Shown piece by piece: positions 7,258-16,478 of a stretch of 64,000 bases of DNA; positions within the stretch are counted from its first letter, which is position 1, and each line of letters starts with the position of its first letter. The notes below the pieces were generated by a model that saw only the letters and a program-made list of their open reading frames with translations, had not been told where the DNA came from and ran no database searches. Origin of the DNA: Thermoanaerobacter kivui (GTDB taxonomy: Bacteria; Bacillota; Thermoanaerobacteria; Thermoanaerobacterales; Thermoanaerobacteraceae); contig NZ_CP009170.1 of NCBI RefSeq assembly GCF_000763575.1, forward strand, positions 2,071,501 to 2,135,500, given 5' to 3'. A program made the translations under genes and the position numbers.

Positions 7258-8951
7258 CTATACCTCCTTTAAAGCTCTATGCCAAAATTCAAACATATCC
7301 AATAAAAGGCATAAATTCTCTGGGGTCATCTTTTCTTTTAGTAGCTCGTAAAGATTATCATTTTCTTCAGATTTACCAATGTCAAATAAGTCTTTTATCC
7401 CATCTGCAAGCTCTTTATCATCTTTTAGTTTAAGAATATTAATAAAACTTGCAGCAAGAAATGCTTTTGTTCCTTCCTTATTAATATCTGTTTTGAATTC
7501 TTCATTTGTTTGGAATTCATTATTTACTAAAGCCTCCCATTTGTCATAGATTACAGAAATTAACTTTTGAAGTTTTGTACTTCTTGCAACTCCATCTCTA
7601 TTTCCTTTACCAAATAGTTCTCTAAATTTTTTAAACTTTTTCCAAATTTCTAAGTCATAAGGTCGTGAGCTTTTAAGTGCTATTTTTCTCTTCCATTTAT
7701 TGTTTTCATCATAATAAATATCATTTCTTCTTGTATTTGTATCCAAAAACTCAAAGTCAAAAGTATTAGGTATTATAGTGATTTCCTTATCATCATCAAT
7801 CTCGTCAATGTTAGATATCCAACACTTATAGCTGTCCTCTGGTTTTATATAAAATTCATAACCTTTGGAATAATTATCCCAATATAATGAATAATATTTA
7901 TCAGTATTGTTTTGTAATTCCTCATTCTTTTGGGATTTTAATATTTCTTTAACTTTAGATGGTTTTTCTTTCATCGATAATCTCTCTATTTCTTCTACAT
8001 CCCTCCTAATTTTTCTTAAAGCTTTTATACCTACATAAAGGGGTTTTTTATAATCCTGAATTACTACACCTATATGAAGTGGAAGTTTCCCATAAACAAA
8101 TTTAAAATTTTCGTAATATTTTTTCATGCCATTATCAATCAAATTAGGCACATACTCAGCAGGTATAATAAACTGCCAGCTAATAGGTGTAGGGTCTATA
8201 ATGGAGATATAAGGTTGATAATATTCAAATTTTGTGTTTTCAACATATTCAACTGATGTTATTACTTTTCTGTTACCAGTATACTCTTTCAGATTAAACT
8301 CTTTACCTATTTGCAAATCTTTCACATAAGATATTAAATAAACCTTACCTTTATCAGCCCAAAAAATAGCTTCTCCATCCTGATATTCGCCATCTGAGAT
8401 ATTTTTGTCTGTATCCTTAATTTTTACATTTTCCCAATAAAATCTTTTCCTCCTGTTTTGAGGAATACCTGCATAAGCACATATATCTGCTTTTATATCC
8501 TCAAAAAATTCTTTTGTGCTATTCCATATCCTTCTCAACCTCGCTGGAGAAGGATTTTTTCGAAGGAGAAATTGAAGGATAAGCGTAGACAAGAAGTCTG
8601 TATCTGAATCAGTAAGATTGTTCCAATCAATTTTTCTCTGATCAAAATCTATTTTTGATTTTAATGGTCTATTTTGATTTTTATCCCAATCATCTAATTT
8701 CTTGTAAATGAATTTTTCCCATCTATCACCAATAGAACGTTCAAGTAAGATGTTTTTTATTAACCCAACAATAAAAGCAAAACAAAAAATATCTATTATT
8801 AAATTTAATCCCTCATGTGAATAATAATTTTTCCATTTGTCTAAAAAAATTTCAGAATTATCTATAGAAAATATTTGATCGCCATTTTTATTTAAAACAG
8901 ATTTAGTTTTGTTATTTTTATTGCTTTCTTTTATATTGTCCCCTCTACATT
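7258..8951 (-). CDS. csx11: Csx11-like Cas10 large subunit, C-terminal part (other frame)
   Basis: An open frame of about 564 codons without an upstream ATG, GTG or TTG until a TTG at 8592, although it is coding-like back to 8951. It is in the -1 frame relative to the upstream large-subunit gene, which ends at 8931 after a run of six T. Landmarks are ISIIDPTPISWQFIIPAEYV and LPLHIGVVIQDYKKPLYVG, which fit the second palm region of Csx11-like Cas10 proteins. No GGDD motif is visible, so cyclic oligoadenylate synthesis is unlikely. Together with the N-terminal part it would make one protein of about 1130 aa. If the frameshift is real, only a fragment from an unusual start could be made. Confidence 0.7.
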
Positions 8952-10649
8952 TAAAAAATGGAAGAAATTTCTGTTAAATAAATCTAAAATCATTATATCT
9001 TCACTATCAGGCGGTAAATTATTTTTTTCCCGCAGTAGATTAATAATTTTTTTCTTTACTTTCTCATAAGGTGTTTGAATTCCATGTTTGTCAAATAACT
9101 CAACAAAACTCTTAATACTATTTAAACTTCCAAATGAATTGAAGCTTTTTAAATTTTTGTTACTTGAATTTAAAAAATTGGTATAATATTTTTTTACTTC
9201 TGCTAATAATGTATTTAAATCTGATTTTAAATTCTTAAAATTCTCTTCCCTCACCAGTAAACTGTTTAGCATATCACCATTTAACCAGTCATGAAGCTCA
9301 AACTTCATTGTCACCAATGCAACTCCATCATTTTTATCTTTTAATTCATCCATCCAAATAGTTTCTTTACTCGTATCTTCAAGCCATTTATCAATCCTGC
9401 CCTGCGTTTTTTCCTTATAACATGTATCGCAAATATTTTTGTCTTCATCCAATCTATCCGATTTGAATACTAATCTCTGCCCGCAAACCTGACAAATGCC
9501 TTTTGCTCTTCCGCTTTCAGATTTTTCAATACATATATCAATTTCTTTCTTGCTCCAATCTGCTTTTAAAAAATTTTCTTTTGCATTTTCAAGAAGATAA
9601 CATAGGTTCATAAGACCTCTTGAAGCTTTAGTAAGAAAAATAGCCGGATAAAATTCGTCAAAGGACTTTTCTTTAAAAATATTTAATATTTTTTCTTCTA
9701 TTTCCTTTAAATCTCTCTTTAATCTTGCCAAATTACTATCGTCGTTTAAATCATCACCTAAGCCTTCACCAACTAAAAAATAAACTCCTGTTTCATCTCG
9801 ATATATTTCATTTCCAATAGGATATTCATATTCCAAAAGTTTCTTTACTTCATCATCTATTTCTCTTGCCTTATCTCTATACCACAGTATTTGCTGAGGT
9901 TTATAACCTTTTTCTGCTAAACCAAGCTTATCATATTGTATGCCAAGAATACGCCATCGGACATCCATTCGTTTAGGCAAACTTTGAATATTATTATTTT
10001 TTAAAATATATTCAGAAAGAGAAGCTTTAAACATTGTGGTTGCCATATAAGCTTGTTCCCACAATGATACATCGTTTATTGGAAATCTATCGTCACTCAA
10101 TAAACCAGCAAAAAAATTTTTAAATTTTTCTCTAATTGATTTAAATTTTTCCCAATCTAGGTTATTAGAGCCAAGGATATTGGTTATAGAGTTTTTTAAG
10201 TCACAAATCTTATTATTTATAGAATCTTCGATTTCTGATAAATAAATAATTCTATTTTTAAAACTCCCAAAAGGATTTGATAACCATCTACTATATTGAG
10301 GTTCAACCTTAATATCATCTTTTGGCGATCCCTTATCTATGCCAGAGTTTAGGCTTTCACCAACTCCATATAATACTTCCAATAAATATTTTTTGTCTTG
10401 TCGCCTTCTCCATTCACGCCAATTATTAAGAAAATAACTCCATAATTCAAATTCTTCTTCTAAAATTTTTATTTTTTTGCCTTTAATATCATTTTCCCAA
10501 TCAGATAAAGATTTTTTATCTAAATTAATATCTGCCTTATTTTGTTGGTTTGGATCTACTTTATCCCACAAAGCTAACAAGGAAACTGTCTCTGCCTTTA
10601 AAATTTCATTTCTATACTTCTTTAAGTTTTCTAAATTTAACCCTGCCAT
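8931..10649 (-). CDS. csx11: Csx11-like Cas10 large subunit, N-terminal part
   Basis: Start taken at ATG 10649 with AAGGGG 8 bases upstream; a GTG at 10658 is possible. The opening LKKYRNEILKAETVSLLALW aligns with Cas10/Csx11 N-termini, but the LLHDxGK of the HD nuclease is replaced by LLALWDK, so DNase activity is probably lost. IYRDETGVYFLVGEGLGDD suggests the first palm domain. A zinc finger CQVC-(15)-CDTC lies near residues 387-411, followed by a palm-like strand GVALVTMKFELHDW. The frame ends in FFHFLNVEGTI right after T_TTT_TTA (8958-8952). The rest of the protein follows in the -1 frame. A cyclase-dead large subunit is a described trait of subtype III-C. Confidence 0.75.
   Translation of the reverse strand: MAGLNLENLKKYRNEILKAETVSLLALWDKVDPNQQNKADINLDKKSLSDWENDIKGKKIKILEEEFELWSYFLNNWREWRRRQDKKYLLEVLYGVGESLNSGIDKGSPKDDIKVEPQYSRWLSNPFGSFKNRIIYLSEIEDSINNKICDLKNSITNILGSNNLDWEKFKSIREKFKNFFAGLLSDDRFPINDVSLWEQAYMATTMFKASLSEYILKNNNIQSLPKRMDVRWRILGIQYDKLGLAEKGYKPQQILWYRDKAREIDDEVKKLLEYEYPIGNEIYRDETGVYFLVGEGLGDDLNDDSNLARLKRDLKEIEEKILNIFKEKSFDEFYPAIFLTKASRGLMNLCYLLENAKENFLKADWSKKEIDICIEKSESGRAKGICQVCGQRLVFKSDRLDEDKNICDTCYKEKTQGRIDKWLEDTSKETIWMDELKDKNDGVALVTMKFELHDWLNGDMLNSLLVREENFKNLKSDLNTLLAEVKKYYTNFLNSSNKNLKSFNSFGSLNSIKSFVELFDKHGIQTPYEKVKKKIINLLREKNNLPPDSEDIMILDLFNRNFFHFLNVEGTI
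8952..8958 (-). other. Frameshift point in csx11: T_TTT_TTA heptamer
   Basis: Reading CAT TTT TTA AAT in frame 0 reaches a stop 7 codons later. A -1 slip on T_TTT_TTA gives TTT TTT AAA TGT and joins the 564-codon C-terminal frame directly. A missing T in the run (six instead of seven) would give the same picture. The sequence alone cannot tell slippage, mutation and sequencing error apart. Confidence 0.7.
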
Positions 10650-11445
10650 CTTGACCACCCCTTACCTGCTAGTTCATTACTTATATTTAAATCTTTGTTA
10701 GTAAAATAATACTTATCTTCACATAATTCAAAAGTCCCCCATCCAAGTTTTGTTTTTGCTCCTATTCCATTCTGTGAAACTTTCTCAATTGCTAATAAAA
10801 GATTTCCTAAATCTTTTTCCGCTTCACTTTTTAATACTTCATTTTCTTTTAATATGCCATCAAATGGAATGTATATAATCTGTAAAATTCCTTCTGTCCC
10901 TTCTGGAACTACTTCATGGTAAATAGGTTGTGTTCCAGCTCTTTTTCTTCTATCATGGGGATTTATTACCTCTAAAGAAAGTCTGTCAAAATATGTAGGA
11001 TAAAATATAGCTCTTCCTTTATGTGTTTGAAATTCTATTGGTAGGTTTTTATTATCTTTTTGAAGTTTCTCAGAAATTTTCTTCTGAAGAATAGCTTGAA
11101 GTTCCTCGTATGAATTTTTGTCTTTAATTTCGCCTATAAAATCTTTGTCTATCATCATTCCAAGTTCAAATAATATAAATTCTAAAAGCTTTTCTTTAAA
11201 CTTCCCTAAATCACTACTATCCCCTTTTAAATAATCCTCTATTCCCTTTATACTTTCAGAACCTGCTCCAAATATTCTTAAGTAACTATCAACAATTTTT
11301 CTCCTTTTTTTAAGGTTAGCCTCTTCATTTATTAAATCTTTAAACGCAGCAGCTAAAGAACCTTTCCAACTACTTCCCCATATCATAGGCACTTTAAAGA
11401 CTTTTTCCTTTAATACTGGATTTGAAATTATATAAAATTCGTCAT
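10637..11445 (-). pseudogene. CRISPR type III RAMP (Cmr1/Cmr6-like), 5' end cut by IS1182
   Basis: The frame runs straight out of the IS1182 left end: DDEFYIISNPVLKEKVFKV, then MIWGSSWKGSLAAAF, which is the PGSSxKG-type helix start of RAMP proteins. KVSQNGIGAKTKLGWGTFEL is the closing glycine-rich loop. The first beta strand, the start codon and the operon promoter are missing and are not found on the far side of the IS. An internal ATG at 11392 could start a shortened 251-aa product. It overlaps the large-subunit start, as expected for the original operon order. Confidence 0.75.
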
Positions 11446-13014
11446 CCAGACTGTTGACAAAATATCGGGAACCCGTTATGATGAGAAGGGTTCCTTGTTT
11501 TTTTAACGGTACAAAGCAAAAGAGGAGAGGAGAAGAAAGATGTTATCAAAGAAACAGGATGCCAGACATCAAATAGAATTTGTAAGCATAGATCAGTTAG
11601 TTCCAAAAGATCACCTTTTAAGGAAGATAGAAAGAGTTATAGAGATTTTAGTTTCATATATGATTTAGTAAAAGAGAAATATTCCGAAGATCACGGCAGA
11701 CCAAGCATAGACCCAGTAGTACTCATAAAAATACTTTTCATTCAATATCTTTTTGGTATACCATCGATGAGGAGGACAATAGCAGAAATAAAAACAAATG
11801 TAGCGTATAGATGGTTTTTAGGGTATGGGCTGACAGAAGAAATACCTCATTTTTCAACATTTAGTCAGAACTACATAAGAAGATTCAAGGGGACGGATAT
11901 ATTTGAAAAAATATTTACGAAAATTTTAGAAGAAGCAATAAAACATGGGCTAGTAAATGCAGAGGAAGTATTCATAGATTCAACCCATGTAAAAGCAAGT
12001 GCCAACAAGAAGAAATACACCAAAGAAATAGTAGAAAAAGAAGCCAGGACTTATCAAGAAAAACTAGAAGAAGAAATAAACAAGGATAGAGAGGCTCATG
12101 GCAAAAAGCCATTAAAGAAAATCAAGAAGATAAAGACGAAAGAAGTGAAAGTAAGCAAAACAGACCCGGATAGCGGAATGTTAAACAAAAACGGAAAAGA
12201 AAAAATCTTTGCATATTCTTTTCACACAGCCTGCGATAAAAACGGATTTGTATTAGGAGTAAAAGTTGAAGCTGCAAATGTACACGACAGTGTGATGTTT
12301 CAAGAAGTATTAGAAGAAGTTGAAAAGAGGGTAAGAAAACCGAAAGCAATAGCAGTAGACGCAGGCTATAAAAATCCGTACATATTAAAGACAATATTTG
12401 ATAGACAAATAATACCAGCAGTGCCGTATACAAGGCCAAAAACAAAAGATGGTTTCATGAAAAAACATGAATTTGTTTATGATGAATACTATGACTGTTA
12501 CATATGCCCGCAGAATGAAATATTAACATATGTTACAACCAACAGAGAAGGATATAGAGAATACAAATCAAACCCAGAAAAATGTAAAAACTGTCCTCTA
12601 AGAGAAAAGTGTACCCAAAGTAAAGACTACACAAAGAGGATATTCAGGCACATATGGGAAGGATATGTAGAAGAAGCAGAACACCTAAGGCATACACCTT
12701 ACTGTAAAGAAGTATATGAGAGAAGGAAAGAGACAATAGAGAGAGTATTTGCAGATTTAAAGGAGAAGCATGGTTTGCGATGGACGACGTTAAGAGGGAA
12801 GGAAAAATTGTCCATGCAAGCGATGCTTGTTTTTGCTGCCATGAATTTAAAGAAAATGGCCTTATGGTTATGGAGGAAGGGCAAAGGGCCCTTTGACATT
12901 TCAAAACTTTATTCATTATTTGGAGTTTTAAAGAAAATTTTATCCAGATATATACAGCCCCTGCTTTCGGTACTAAGAAAACAGGGGCTAAAATTTTGCT
13001 TTGTCAACAAACTG
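11446..13014 (+). mobile_element. IS1182-family insertion sequence
   Basis: The ends carry an imperfect inverted repeat: CTGTTGACAAA at 11451-11461 and TTTGTCAACAAAC at 12999-13012. The left end interrupts the RAMP gene; the right end abuts the 72-bp repeat copy B. The lost 5' part of the RAMP gene is not found at the right end, so the insertion was accompanied or followed by a deletion. Confidence 0.75.
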
Positions 13015-13047
13015 AAGCACGTCTGCGAAGCAGAGGTGCTCTCTTAA
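11540..13047 (+). pseudogene. IS1182 transposase, frameshifted
   Basis: DDE transposase. The ATG at 11540 (AGGAGAAGAAAG upstream) gives MLSKKQDARHQIEFVSIDQ, but near 11640-11646 the frame breaks. The family continuation DFSFIYDLVKEKYSEDHGRP lies in another frame and runs to the end as a 426-codon open frame from 11767. Landmarks are HASANKKKYTKE-like VKASANKK, the Cys-rich KCKNCPLREKC, and ERRKETIERVFADLKEKHG with the catalytic Glu. The last dozen codons read through the IS end into repeat B. A hairpin (AGCCCCTG/CAGGGGCT, 12956-12990) sits within the 3' coding end. The element is probably inactive by itself. Confidence 0.85.
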
Positions 13048-13086
13048 CTGGATTTTTGATTTGAGCGAAGTGAAAATGAAAAATCC
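13016..13086. repeat. 72-bp direct repeat, copy B
   Basis: AGCACGTCTGCGAAGCAGAG, followed by GTGCTCTCTTAACTGG and GATTTGAGCGAAGTGAAAAT, differs from copy A (3564-3635) at only a few positions. It begins immediately at the IS1182 right end and stops 6 bases before the lipoprotein stop codon, so it could also end that gene's transcription. Confidence 0.75.
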
Positions 13087-13092
13087 CTACCG

Positions 13093-13680
13093 TTAATACA
13101 CAATATCTATTATCTTATTATCCTTATCGACCAGTACCATCACCCAGTTTCCTTTTTTCAGCTCATCTTTATTATACCTCATCACTTTATCTGAGTCAGA
13201 AAATTTCTGCATAACAGTTTTATCTGAAGCAGTGTACCTTTCTTCCTTTCCATTTATGTCTACCACAACATAATTATCATTCGCTTCTTTTAAAATCCCC
13301 AATATACTTGTGCTTCCATCTTCAAGAGCTTCTTTTCTGCCCTGTGTGATGACGTAAATATAATTTTCACCGTCTTTTCTTATGATTTTTACAAACACAC
13401 CTTCTTTAATGTCCTTGGGCATTCCCTCAACAAATACAGTTTTCTCAGCTGTAAAATCATATTTAACTTTTTCTCCACCGCTTTCTAAAACTATTTCGCT
13501 GTTGTTGGAGCTTACAACGGTTCCTGCAGTGAGCTCTTTTTGAGGATTTACCTTCTCACTTTTAACAGCTTCATTTACAGTATTTTCGGTTCTCCCTGTA
13601 TCTTTCTTTATCTCACCGCAGCCCGCCACTAGAAAAATGACAAGAAGTAATGTCAAAGTAAAGCTTAAAACTCTCCTCAT
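13093..13680 (-). CDS. Lipoprotein of unknown function
   Basis: 195 aa. The signal peptide MRRVLSFTLTLLLVIFLVAG ends at a lipobox cysteine (LVAGC), so the protein should be anchored on the outer face of the membrane. After an acidic/lysine linker come two similar beta-rich repeats (GTVVSSNNSEIVLESGG and ILGILKEANDNYVVVDINGK), probably OB-like or DUF5666-like folds. The SD (AGGAGGT, 13690-13696, 9 bases before ATG) lies exactly at the left end of IS110 copy 1, so the native promoter is displaced by 1.9 kb. Confidence 0.8.
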   Translation of the reverse strand: MRRVLSFTLTLLLVIFLVAGCGEIKKDTGRTENTVNEAVKSEKVNPQKELTAGTVVSSNNSEIVLESGGEKVKYDFTAEKTVFVEGMPKDIKEGVFVKIIRKDGENYIYVITQGRKEALEDGSTSILGILKEANDNYVVVDINGKEERYTASDKTVMQKFSDSDKVMRYNKDELKKGNWVMVLVDKDNKIIDIVY

Positions 13681-13698
13681 ATCTTACCTACCTCCTCG

Positions 13699-14143
13699 TA
13701 TAATTAATTTTAAAGACAATAAATTTGTCTCACTTCTTAAAAATTTAATAAAGTGCATTTATAACTGGAAATCTTTAATATTCTCATCTTGTCTAAAATC
13801 TTATCTATTGCCATGAATCCGTAATATTGCGCAATATGCAGGATTCATGGCGCGTCCGTCTCATCTTTTTTCGGCCTTATTATTTACTTTTGAGATAACT
13901 TGTAGCATTATTATACTGTAAAGTTAATGTGGGACAGGCTTTCGTCCTCCATGCGGCTTGACCGCTCTTTTAAGTGTGGTCCCTACACCAGATTTGCCTT
14001 TTCTTACGCGAAATCTGCTTTGTCATATATAAGCCCCTGGCAGCAGAGGATTCAGGCTTATATATTAAGAGCTAATTGCGAGGTTGCTAAATAATCTGGT
14101 TGCTAGGGTTATCTCAAATTAACTTTTACTTACTTTATCACTT
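13699..14143 (+). ncRNA. Candidate bridge RNA region of IS110 copy 1
   Basis: IS110 elements encode a bridge RNA in the non-coding end before the transposase. Here TATAAT (13699-13704) forms the -10 box. A stem AGACAA/TTGTCT (13714-13730) starts where transcription should begin. Further stems are GCCATGAATCC/GGATTCATGGC (13810-13851, with an inner ATATTGCGCAATAT), CAGATTT/AAATCTG (13989-14017) and ATATATAAGCC/GGCTTATATAT (14025-14065). The RNA's 3' end and guide loops cannot be fixed by eye. Confidence 0.6.
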
Positions 14144-14164
14144 TTGAAAGGAGGTGTAACGATC

Positions 14165-15417
14165 TTGAATAAGCTTTTTGTTGGTATGGATGTAAGCCTG
14201 AATGATGTCAAGGTTCATATTCTCGACCAGGAGGGTAATGATGCTTCCTCCCGTTTTTCTGTAGAAAATAACCCTCATGGTTGTGATGTTATAGTATCAC
14301 GTATCTTGGAGTGTTGTAATAAATACAATATCCAAAAGGTCTTTATTGGTTTGGAATCTACTTCAGTCTATGGCTGGCACCTCCAGTATTATTTGGCTGA
14401 TCATTCTGCTCTTAAGCCTTATCAACCTTCTATTACTACTTTTAATGCAAATATCATTAATGCTTTTAAAAAGTCTCTCGGCAATTTACCTAAAAATGAC
14501 TGGATTGATGCCTTTGCTATTGCTGAAAAACTGAGATTCGGTAGACTCCCTAAATCTTGTTCTGTAGATTTTAGATATCTTGCTCTCCAGAGGCTTACTC
14601 GCCATCGCTTTCACATTGTTAATAGTATTGTTAGAGAAAAAAATTATTTACTCAGCAATTTGTTCCTTAAGTTTAGCGGTTTGTGCCAAAATAAAGTCTT
14701 TAGTAATAATTTTGGAGCAACTGCTACTGAAATATTTAATGAGTTTTTCACCCTTGATGATATTGCGGCTCGACCGCTTGATGAACTTGCCGGCTTTTTG
14801 GTTAGTAAAGATTGCTTTGATGATCCTGAAGCTACAGCTAAATTGCTTCAAGAGGCTGTTCGCAAGTCTTATAGAATTAATGCTACTGTAGATGATTCTT
14901 TAAACTTTGTTATCAAGTCTTGCTTTGACAATCTACAGTCCCTTGAAAAGCAGAAGAAAGCTGTAGAAAAAGCCATTATTAATGAGGTAAAAGGATTTAA
15001 CAATGAATTTCTTTGTCTTACATCAGTAAAAGGTATTGGCCCAACCATCGCAGCCGGCTTAATATCTGAGATAGGCGGAATTTCAAGGTTTGATAATGAT
15101 AATGCCCTTGCAAAGTTTTCCGGCCTTTATTGGTCAGAGTACCAGTCTGCTGATTTTAAAGCGGAGGACACATATCTCAAGCGTACTGGTAATGAGTATC
15201 TCAGATATTATTTTATCCAAGCAGCTTTAAGCTCAGGAAGTATTTACCTGAGTTCTCACAATACTATGCCCGCAAATTTAAAGAAAGCAAAACTCACAAG
15301 CATAAACGTGCTCTTGTATTGACTGCACGTAAAACTGTAAGGTTAGTCTTCGCTCTGCTGCGCGAAGAAAAACTTTATAAATCCCCAATAATGAAAGGAG
15401 ATGATTGTATAAGTTAA
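14165..15417 (+). CDS. IS110-family transposase with C-terminal frame change
   Basis: Start chosen at TTG 14165, which has AAGGAGGT 10 bases upstream. The RuvC-like DEDD domain shows FVGMDVSLND, IGLESTSVYGW and KNDWIDAFAIAEK. The Tnp_20 domain shows SVKGIGPTIAAGLISEIGG and KFSGLYWSEYQSADF with the likely catalytic Ser. Frame 0 ends at 15322 in an atypical tail. The family's C-terminus (YLPEFSQYYARKFKES, then RALVLTARKTVRLVFALLRE) continues in the -1 frame to a stop at 15417. Both copies have the same break, near 15225-15245. Confidence 0.85.
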
Positions 15418-15586
15418 CATATTACCCCATAACCATATTTTACATTAATTTTCATTAGCTTATTGCGTGATGGTTAGCTTTGCTATACCCTTTTTTAGGT
15501 TATTTTATTAAATTTTTTTTGAATTTTTTTTATCACCCTCTTGACATATTACCGAAATACTTAAAATTTATCTTTTAGCTAAAACT

Positions 15587-16087
15587 TTAAGGAAGAAACG
15601 AAAGCACTGTGTGCACAAAAAGCTGATTCCAGAGTACTAAAAAGCCAACAAACAGCACAACAATGTAAATTCCTATTGATTTAACTGCAAATAAAACACT
15701 TATAAAAGGAAATAAAACTTGAATTACCGCTTCAACTAACAGCAGTGTCTGTTTATGCTGCGTCTTCCTAACAATCTTATCTCTTATCATGCCTACAATC
15801 CCGTCTGTAATAAATGCCCATCCAATCCAAATCATAGGCAGATACACAAAAATTTCGCTTTTTATTGTATTATAAGCCATTAAAGGATTGATAAAAGAAA
15901 GAAGGAAATTAGTAAAAGAAATAGAATAATGTATGTGATAACGTAAAAATACAGCTGCAAGCAAACTTAAACCCATTATTATACCCCACAAGCCAAAAGA
16001 AGGAGGAGACTGAAGTACAGATACATTTGAGCTGTACTCAATTAAATTTTCAAAAAAGCTCTCTTTTGTTCTCTCTTTAAGCCACAT
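15587..16087 (-). pseudogene. Integral membrane protein, probably 5'-truncated
   Basis: About 166 codons from ATG 16087 (no ribosome binding site): MWLKERTKESFFENLIEYSS, then at least four hydrophobic segments (GLWGIIMGLSLLAAVFL, YLPMIWIGWAFITDGIVG, IQVLFPFISVLFAVKS, GIYIVVLFVGFLVLW). I do not recognise the family. The frame continues upstream only as the antisense of the ATPase fragment, so the true N-terminus is probably lost at that junction. Confidence 0.45.
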
Positions 16088-16091
16088 TCCA

Positions 16092-16478
16092 ATGTGGGGG
16101 AGGACGGGAAGGTCCAGCATAAAGCTTAAGTCTGAACCTCCTAAAGTAAGTCTCGTAAGAGATATTAAAGAAAGTGATGTTGATGCGATTGTGAAGTTTG
16201 CGAGAAGCAAGTTTGATGTGATAATTTTTGACCTTCCGGATGAGTTTAATGAAATTGTTAAAACTGCGCTTGATAATGCCACAAAAATAGTTGTGCTGTC
16301 GAGAGGGACAGAAGGAGAGTTCGGAAGAATGAAGGAGTTCCCTTATGAGTTTTTGACGGTATTTGTTAGGCCAGAAAAAGGGGTTAAGAAGTATGTGAAG
16401 CTTTTAAATTTGAGATATAAAGTTGTGAGCAGCTTCAGTAAAGAAATTGAAGAAATAGATGATTTTATCTTTTCTTGA
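16092..16478 (+). pseudogene. ParA/MinD-like P-loop ATPase, C-terminal fragment
   Basis: SDVDAIVKFARSKFDVIIFD followed by LPDEFNEIVKTALDNATKIV and VLSRGTEGEFGRMKEF is the Walker B and C-terminal part of a SIMIBI-class ATPase of the ParA/CpaE type. The P-loop half is absent: the first residues come from unrelated DNA facing the membrane-protein remnant. Probably the stump of a gene on a lost plasmid-like or integrative element. Confidence 0.5.

Larger units (their letters stand above)
13690..15563 (+). mobile_element. IS110-family element, copy 1
   Basis: About 1.87 kb, nearly identical to 42896-44768 (a handful of differences). No terminal inverted repeats are seen, typical of IS110. It has a 450-base structured non-coding left end, one DEDD transposase gene, and a right end closing in TTGACATATTACCGAAATAC. 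Shared sequence between copies is ACCTCCTCGTATAAT on the left and ...ATACTTA on the right. Taking a CT core, the empty site would be ACCTCCTTA. Confidence 0.9.

Noticed and set aside
11540-11770. Programmed frameshift in the IS1182 transposase
   Set aside because: IS1182 transposases are single-frame, there is no slippery sequence at 11640, and the break fits an ordinary indel.
12122-12445. 107-codon minus-strand frame inside the IS1182 transposase
   Set aside because: Leucine-rich antisense shadow of the transposase with no start signals.
15270-15300. A_AAT_TTA heptamer in the IS110 transposase as a programmed frameshift site
   Set aside because: The conserved C-terminal sequence YLPEFSQYYARKF already lies in the -1 frame upstream of this heptamer, so slipping there would come too late.
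16087-16282. N-terminal 65 residues of the membrane protein remnant
   Set aside because: This part is the complement of the ParA-like fragment; only the segment below 16087 reads like a membrane protein.
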